Below are positions 60,113 through 64,000 of a DNA stretch of 64,000 nt, piece by piece. A program made the position numbers and the translations under genes. This stretch comes from Agapetus fuscipes. Its lineage: Eukaryota; Arthropoda; Insecta; Trichoptera; Glossosomatidae. The notes beneath the pieces are model-generated. The model had not been told where the DNA came from. It did not search any database and saw nothing but the letters and a program-made list of their open reading frames with translations. Where the stretch lies: NCBI GenBank assembly GCA_951799405.1, contig OX637337.1, positions 1,674,001 through 1,738,000 of the forward strand. The letters are read 5' to 3'. The stretch's first letter is position 1; every line of letters starts with the position of its first letter.

Positions 60113-61079
60113 GGTACATACATAGATCTGAATAAAGAAGGAATTTCTGAATTTATGTGCGTGCGTTTAATGAAAAAACTAGCGTTGCTTTTTTATTTTT
60201 TTTAAAACAACAATTTAATTATCAAAAAAAAATACCCCCCAAAAAGAGGGTTTCTTGTTAAAGTACTAATTAAAAAGAAGCCGCTGTGAAATTTATAAAG
60301 TGCAAACGGGAAAATTAAAAGAAAAAAATATATATACAGCAAAAACCGTGTCGGCAAAACCCCGCGTTCCTTAAAATATCGTTTTTAATTTTAATTTTTC
60401 TCACAAAATTATATCACAAAGAGCAAGAGTACAAAAATTGCGTAAATTCTCAACCCTTGCGTAAATAGGCAAAAAAATGTATGTAAACTGAAACACACAA
60501 AGGATGCGTTGTTTCATTTTAGATACATTTTTCGGTGTACGGCAATGGTTGCGTATTTACTATACAGATGGCAACTTTTCTTTGCAGGATTTCGGCAAGG
60601 CCTGAAATGAACTTTTAATTCTGACCGGGCATATTTTTACAAGGTCACCCCCTCCCCCCCTTCAATAACTGTACAGTAATTTCACCCTCAATGACTGCCC
60701 CTGCTTTTCCCCTGTCGTTTAGAACCCCCTCGGGAATGCCTACCCATTTTGGTCTTGCTCTGTTCGTTCCTGAGATGACTTAATATGGAATCAGAAGGCA
60801 CACAACTTAATTATTTTTTTGTTGTTGTTCGATCTACATCAAAGGTCCCATGATATTTTTTGAAGGTTAATTTCATGTTTTTGATTTTACATTTATGGTC
60901 TTAATCGGTTGAGTGGCTTAGCCAGGCATATGGCACTTTTTTTCAGTTATTTAATATAAAAAAGGGATAAATGATATAAAACTTTCCAGGAACCATTCCG
61001 AGAATATTTTACATGTTTTCTAAGGCAATGATTCAATCGTTTGAGTGGTTAAGGAGTCCATAAAGGAAATACTAGCATA
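60113..61079. other. Unassigned stretch
   Basis: Contains a C-rich patch near 60648-60665 (ACCCCCTCCCCCCCTTC). No exon or repeat recognised. Confidence 0.45.
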
Positions 61080-61336
61080 CTAATCTAATCTAAGTTGCAA
61101 AATATAAGTAACATTAGAGATTCACATTATCCTATGCATTTTCCCAAAATAGACATGTTTAAGTTCGCGCTTAAACATCCCGCATGTAGTCCTACAATAG
61201 AAAACCCGAATCTCAAATGAACATTCACCCTGCAACTTCTGCCGACCTTCCCTGAAACAGGGGTGACATTGGCAAAGTGAACCATTTTCTACAGCATGGG
61301 TGGTCAGCCGCATACCAACCTATATGTCAAGGAACT
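61080..61336 (-). repeat. RTE tail module, complete
   Basis: CTAATCTAATCTAAGTTGCA to CCAACCTATATGTCAAGGAA. Confidence 0.92.
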
Positions 61337-61339
61337 ACT

Positions 61340-61545
61340 TAGTTTCTTTAAATCATATGAAATGTATGCCTACAAACAGACACGTGAAAGTGTACGGCTA
61401 CAAATACTCTGTATACTTACAAATTAAAATACAAACCTAAAAATACAACTTTTTCCGAACTTACCTGAAACAGGGTGACAATGGCAAAATGAATATTTTT
61501 TTACACTATGAGGGGTCAGCCTCATACCAACCTATAAGTCAATGA
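61340..61545 (-). repeat. RTE tail module, diverged
   Basis: ACAGACACGTGAAAGTGTAC to ATACCAACCTATAAGTCAAT. It lies head-to-tail with the previous module. Confidence 0.82.
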
Positions 61546-61555
61546 ATATAAGTAA

Positions 61556-61690
61556 ACCTTATAGTATTTTATTTTGAGTTTGAAATAAACACGGAAACGG
61601 GAAATCATTTTTTAACGCTCTCGATGGGATTCGAATCCAAGCTCTCGGCATGGAATGCAAGAAATTTACGAACTGAGCCACCGACAGGAC
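61556..61690 (-). mobile_element. SINE A, head half
   Basis: TTATTTTGAGTTTGAAATAA to TTACGAACTGAGCCACCGAC with a clear B box (GGGATTCGAATCC). Confidence 0.85.
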
Positions 61691-61716
61691 TAACTCTCTT
61701 TCTCGCTTGGAAACCA

Positions 61717-61958
61717 GTACCCTTAGTACGAGTTGCAAAACTTGAGTAATGTAAAGTTTACGGCAATTATTAAAGAGTGATTTCCCCCAAAATCTGCCGT
61801 TTTTGTTTGTTTGAACTTGATTTTCTTCATCACTGTAACTCTTTTGCTAAGACCACAAAGTGTAAGAAACAAAAACGGCAGATTTTGGGAGAAATCACGC
61901 TTTAAGATTTTCCGTAAATTTTACTTTTCTCAAGTGTTGCAACTCGTACTAAGGGTAC
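61717..61958. mobile_element. MITE with ~95-bp inverted ends
   Basis: GTACCCTTAGTACGAGTTGC and GCAACTCGTACTAAGGGTAC mark the ends; AAAATCTGCCGTTTTTGTTT pairs with AAACAAAAACGGCAGATTTT inside. Non-coding. Confidence 0.85.
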
Positions 61959-62254
61959 AGAAGTTCATTTAATCAACAACATATCGCTAAAACGAACATG
62001 TGAAAGAACAGAATGTGGATGAAAGGTCCCAGACTCGGCCACGTAGTCTACTCGAGAAAACCTTTTTGCTTATCGCATCTGCTTGTGCTCTGCGTGCGCT
62101 GGGTTAATTTCACAGCAGAGAGGAGTCTTCCCTAGTGGAACACTGGATTGTGATTCTCCCCTTATTTCTCCCATTTATCCACCTTCTTTCTTACACAATC
62201 TTTTTCTTCTTTAAGCTTCTCAATTTACATGTAATAATAATAATAATATTAGGA

Positions 62255-62550
62255 TGACTTATTTGGTGAGCGATGTTTTTGTGTGTATCACACCTCAAGA
62301 GCACTCTGCAAGCTTGGTCGTCGTTGTAGAAAGCGTCAATTCTTAGGCGAGAACCAGTTGTTGTAAGGTTGGATGGACCTCTCGGTGACCGGTCTTTGGT
62401 AAAGGTTTTAATGAATTTTTCAGCCCAGCGAAGAGCAAATTTGAAAATATAAATGGAAGGTATAATTTTTTTTGTGTCCGCCGGAATTCGTACTCACAAC
62501 CTTCCATTCAGAGTCCGAAGTGTTACCACTGAACTGCGGACCGGTCTGAC
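62255..62550 (-). mobile_element. SINE B, type-2 tail, complete tRNA part
   Basis: CGCAGTTCAGTGGTAACACT (A box), a degraded B box at GAGTACGAATTCC, the body, and GTGTGATACACACAAAAACA in the tail, with an ATT-rich end on the minus strand. Confidence 0.87.
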
Positions 62551-62844
62551 CAGATGATAGTTTTATTTCTGGTTCAACATGATTCTTAGTAAAAATAAAA
62601 TCGAAGCTACGACCAATTGCTCTCACAATATTGAGGCTGTAACTTCTACACTACAAAACGTCTTTTCCACTTATTCCCTTTGTCTGCTTCTCTCCTCATC
62701 TCCCCCAATCTTTCCTAAGTCCCCCCTCTCCCCCATTTAGGGATAATGCTCCCCCCAGTATCATCATGACACTGTTACGAGGCAGGCGAGTCCGCTCACA
62801 CAAAAGGCCCGAGCTTTCTTTTCTTTGGTTTTAAATGATCGAAA

Positions 62845-63800
62845 CTTCGCAAGCGCGTCACGACAAAATGCCCATTGACAGAATGTCCAGCGATTCAACA
62901 ATATCCATACACAAAGTAATGTACAAAAGCATAATAAATACAAATCGTTTAATAAGTTTAAAAAACAAATGTCGGTGGAAATTTTGTCGCGTCCACCGAC
63001 ACAATGTCCATTGACATAATGGCCACATACAAAATGCCTAGCGACTAAATGTCCAAGTAACAAGCTGTCCGACGACACAATGTCCACCGACAAAATTACC
63101 ACGGGCACAATGCCCACCGACTTAATGTCCACCGCAAAATCTACAAAATTACGTTATATAATATAAATCGTTTATCAAATTCAACAAAAAATGGGTGGAC
63201 ATTTTGTGGGTGGACATTTTGTCAATGGACATTATGTCGGTGGGCATTCTGTCACGTGAACATTTTTCGCATGAATATTTAGTCAATGAACATTGTGTCG
63301 ATGGACATTTTGTCGGTGAACATCATGCCGGTGAACATTTTGTCGCATGAATATATTGTCGCGTGGACATTTGTAATTGGAAATTGTGTCGGTGGACATT
63401 ATGTCGGTGGAGATTCTGTCGCGTGGATATATTTTCGCGTGGATATTTGTCAATGAACATTGTGTTGGTGGATATATTGTCGCGTGGACATTTGTCGAGG
63501 GACATTGTGTCGCGTGGATATATTGTTGCATGGACATTTGTCGAGGGACATCGTGTCGCGTGGATATATTGTCGCGTGGTCATTTGTCGAGGGACATTGT
63601 TTCGCGGTTGATATATTGTCGCGTGGACATTTGTCGAGGGACATTGTGTCGCGTGGACTTTTGTCAATGGACCTTGTGTCGGTGGATATTTTTCTGCGTG
63701 GATATCATGTCGCGTGGACATTTGGTCGATGTACATTTCGACGGTGGACATTTTGACGGTGAACATGTGTATGGTTGGACATTCTTTCAACGGGCATTTT
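62845..63800. repeat. Strand-switching minisatellite with ~15-bp unit
   Basis: Left of ~63135 the units read CGACAAAATGTCCACC-like; right of ~63190 they read as the inverse, GTGGACATTTTGTCG. Units vary (GTCGCGTGGACATTTGTCGA and others) and form longer higher-order repeats near 63480-63660. Because the unit is a multiple of three and has few stops, long frames such as 63377-63895 appear. They encode only repeats like RGYIVAWTFVEGHCVAW and are unlikely to be genes. Confidence 0.9.
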
Positions 63801-64000
63801 GTCGTGGTAAACTTCGCAAGGCCGGCCTCTGTTGTTATTTAAATGGGATTGGAGGGAAACCTTACAGCTATTTTATTTACTCGCTTATTCTTTGAGGGTT
63901 TTTAATGTGATTTGGTATCTCATTTTGTGCTTACATTTTTTGTTTTTTTCTTTCTATTGTTACATTGAATGCTACCGCGAGATGTTTTGTAAGACAAATT

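Noticed and set aside
63323..63895. Several overlapping open frames of 60-172 codons on both strands
   Set aside because: They are readings of the ~15-bp minisatellite, in all frames and both orientations, with only repeat-like peptides.

Overview
The window looks like intron-rich, AT-rich nuclear DNA of an arthropod, most likely an insect or other hexapod. This rests on two things. One is a cell-surface immunoglobulin gene that reads as a protostome DIP/lachesin family member. The other is a dense load of arthropod-type non-LTR retrotransposons (RTE, CR1/L2 and Jockey-group). I cannot name the species. There is no prokaryotic or viral gene organisation and no CRISPR.

Only one host gene is convincing. 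It lies on the minus strand as five consecutive exons between 52972 and 42602. All have GT-AG borders and matching phases. They encode the end of Ig domain 2, all of Ig domain 3, a short linker and a hydrophobic GPI-type C-terminus. The upstream exons (signal peptide, Ig1, start of Ig2) are not visible and probably lie beyond position 64000. Its largest intron (46614-52843) carries a nearly complete RTE retrotransposon.

Almost everything else is repeats. (1) At about 8.7-13.6 kb there is an apparently intact two-ORF Jockey/CR1-group retrotransposon on the minus strand. (2) An RTE family has one near-complete copy at 47.06-50.08 kb and several 3' fragments. In four places an RTE coding 3' end runs into a ~250-bp module that starts near CCTTGACTTATAGGTTGGTA and ends GCAACTTAGATTA. 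That module is the commonest repeat here and has also been amplified into tandem arrays at 3.7-5.8 kb and 31.1-33.6 kb. (3) There are 5'-truncated CR1/L2 copies. (4) Three tRNA-derived SINE families are present, called A, B and C here. One SINE B copy has a complete 5S rRNA-derived head and is flanked by a target-site duplication. (5) DNA transposons include a 567-bp deleted hAT copy with a perfect 8-bp target duplication, and several MITEs with long inverted repeats. (6) A foldback family carries a hairpin motif resembling Penelope-element/hammerhead motifs. (7) A strand-switching minisatellite lies at 62.85-63.80 kb.

Nested insertions give relative ages: SINE B inside a foldback element inside SINE A; hAT inside an RTE tail; a TA-flanked MITE inside another RTE tail; and RTE inside a minisatellite inside an Ig-gene intron. 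Most short open frames in the window are chance readings of these repeats. Repeat boundaries were judged by eye and are generally good to about 5-20 bp.
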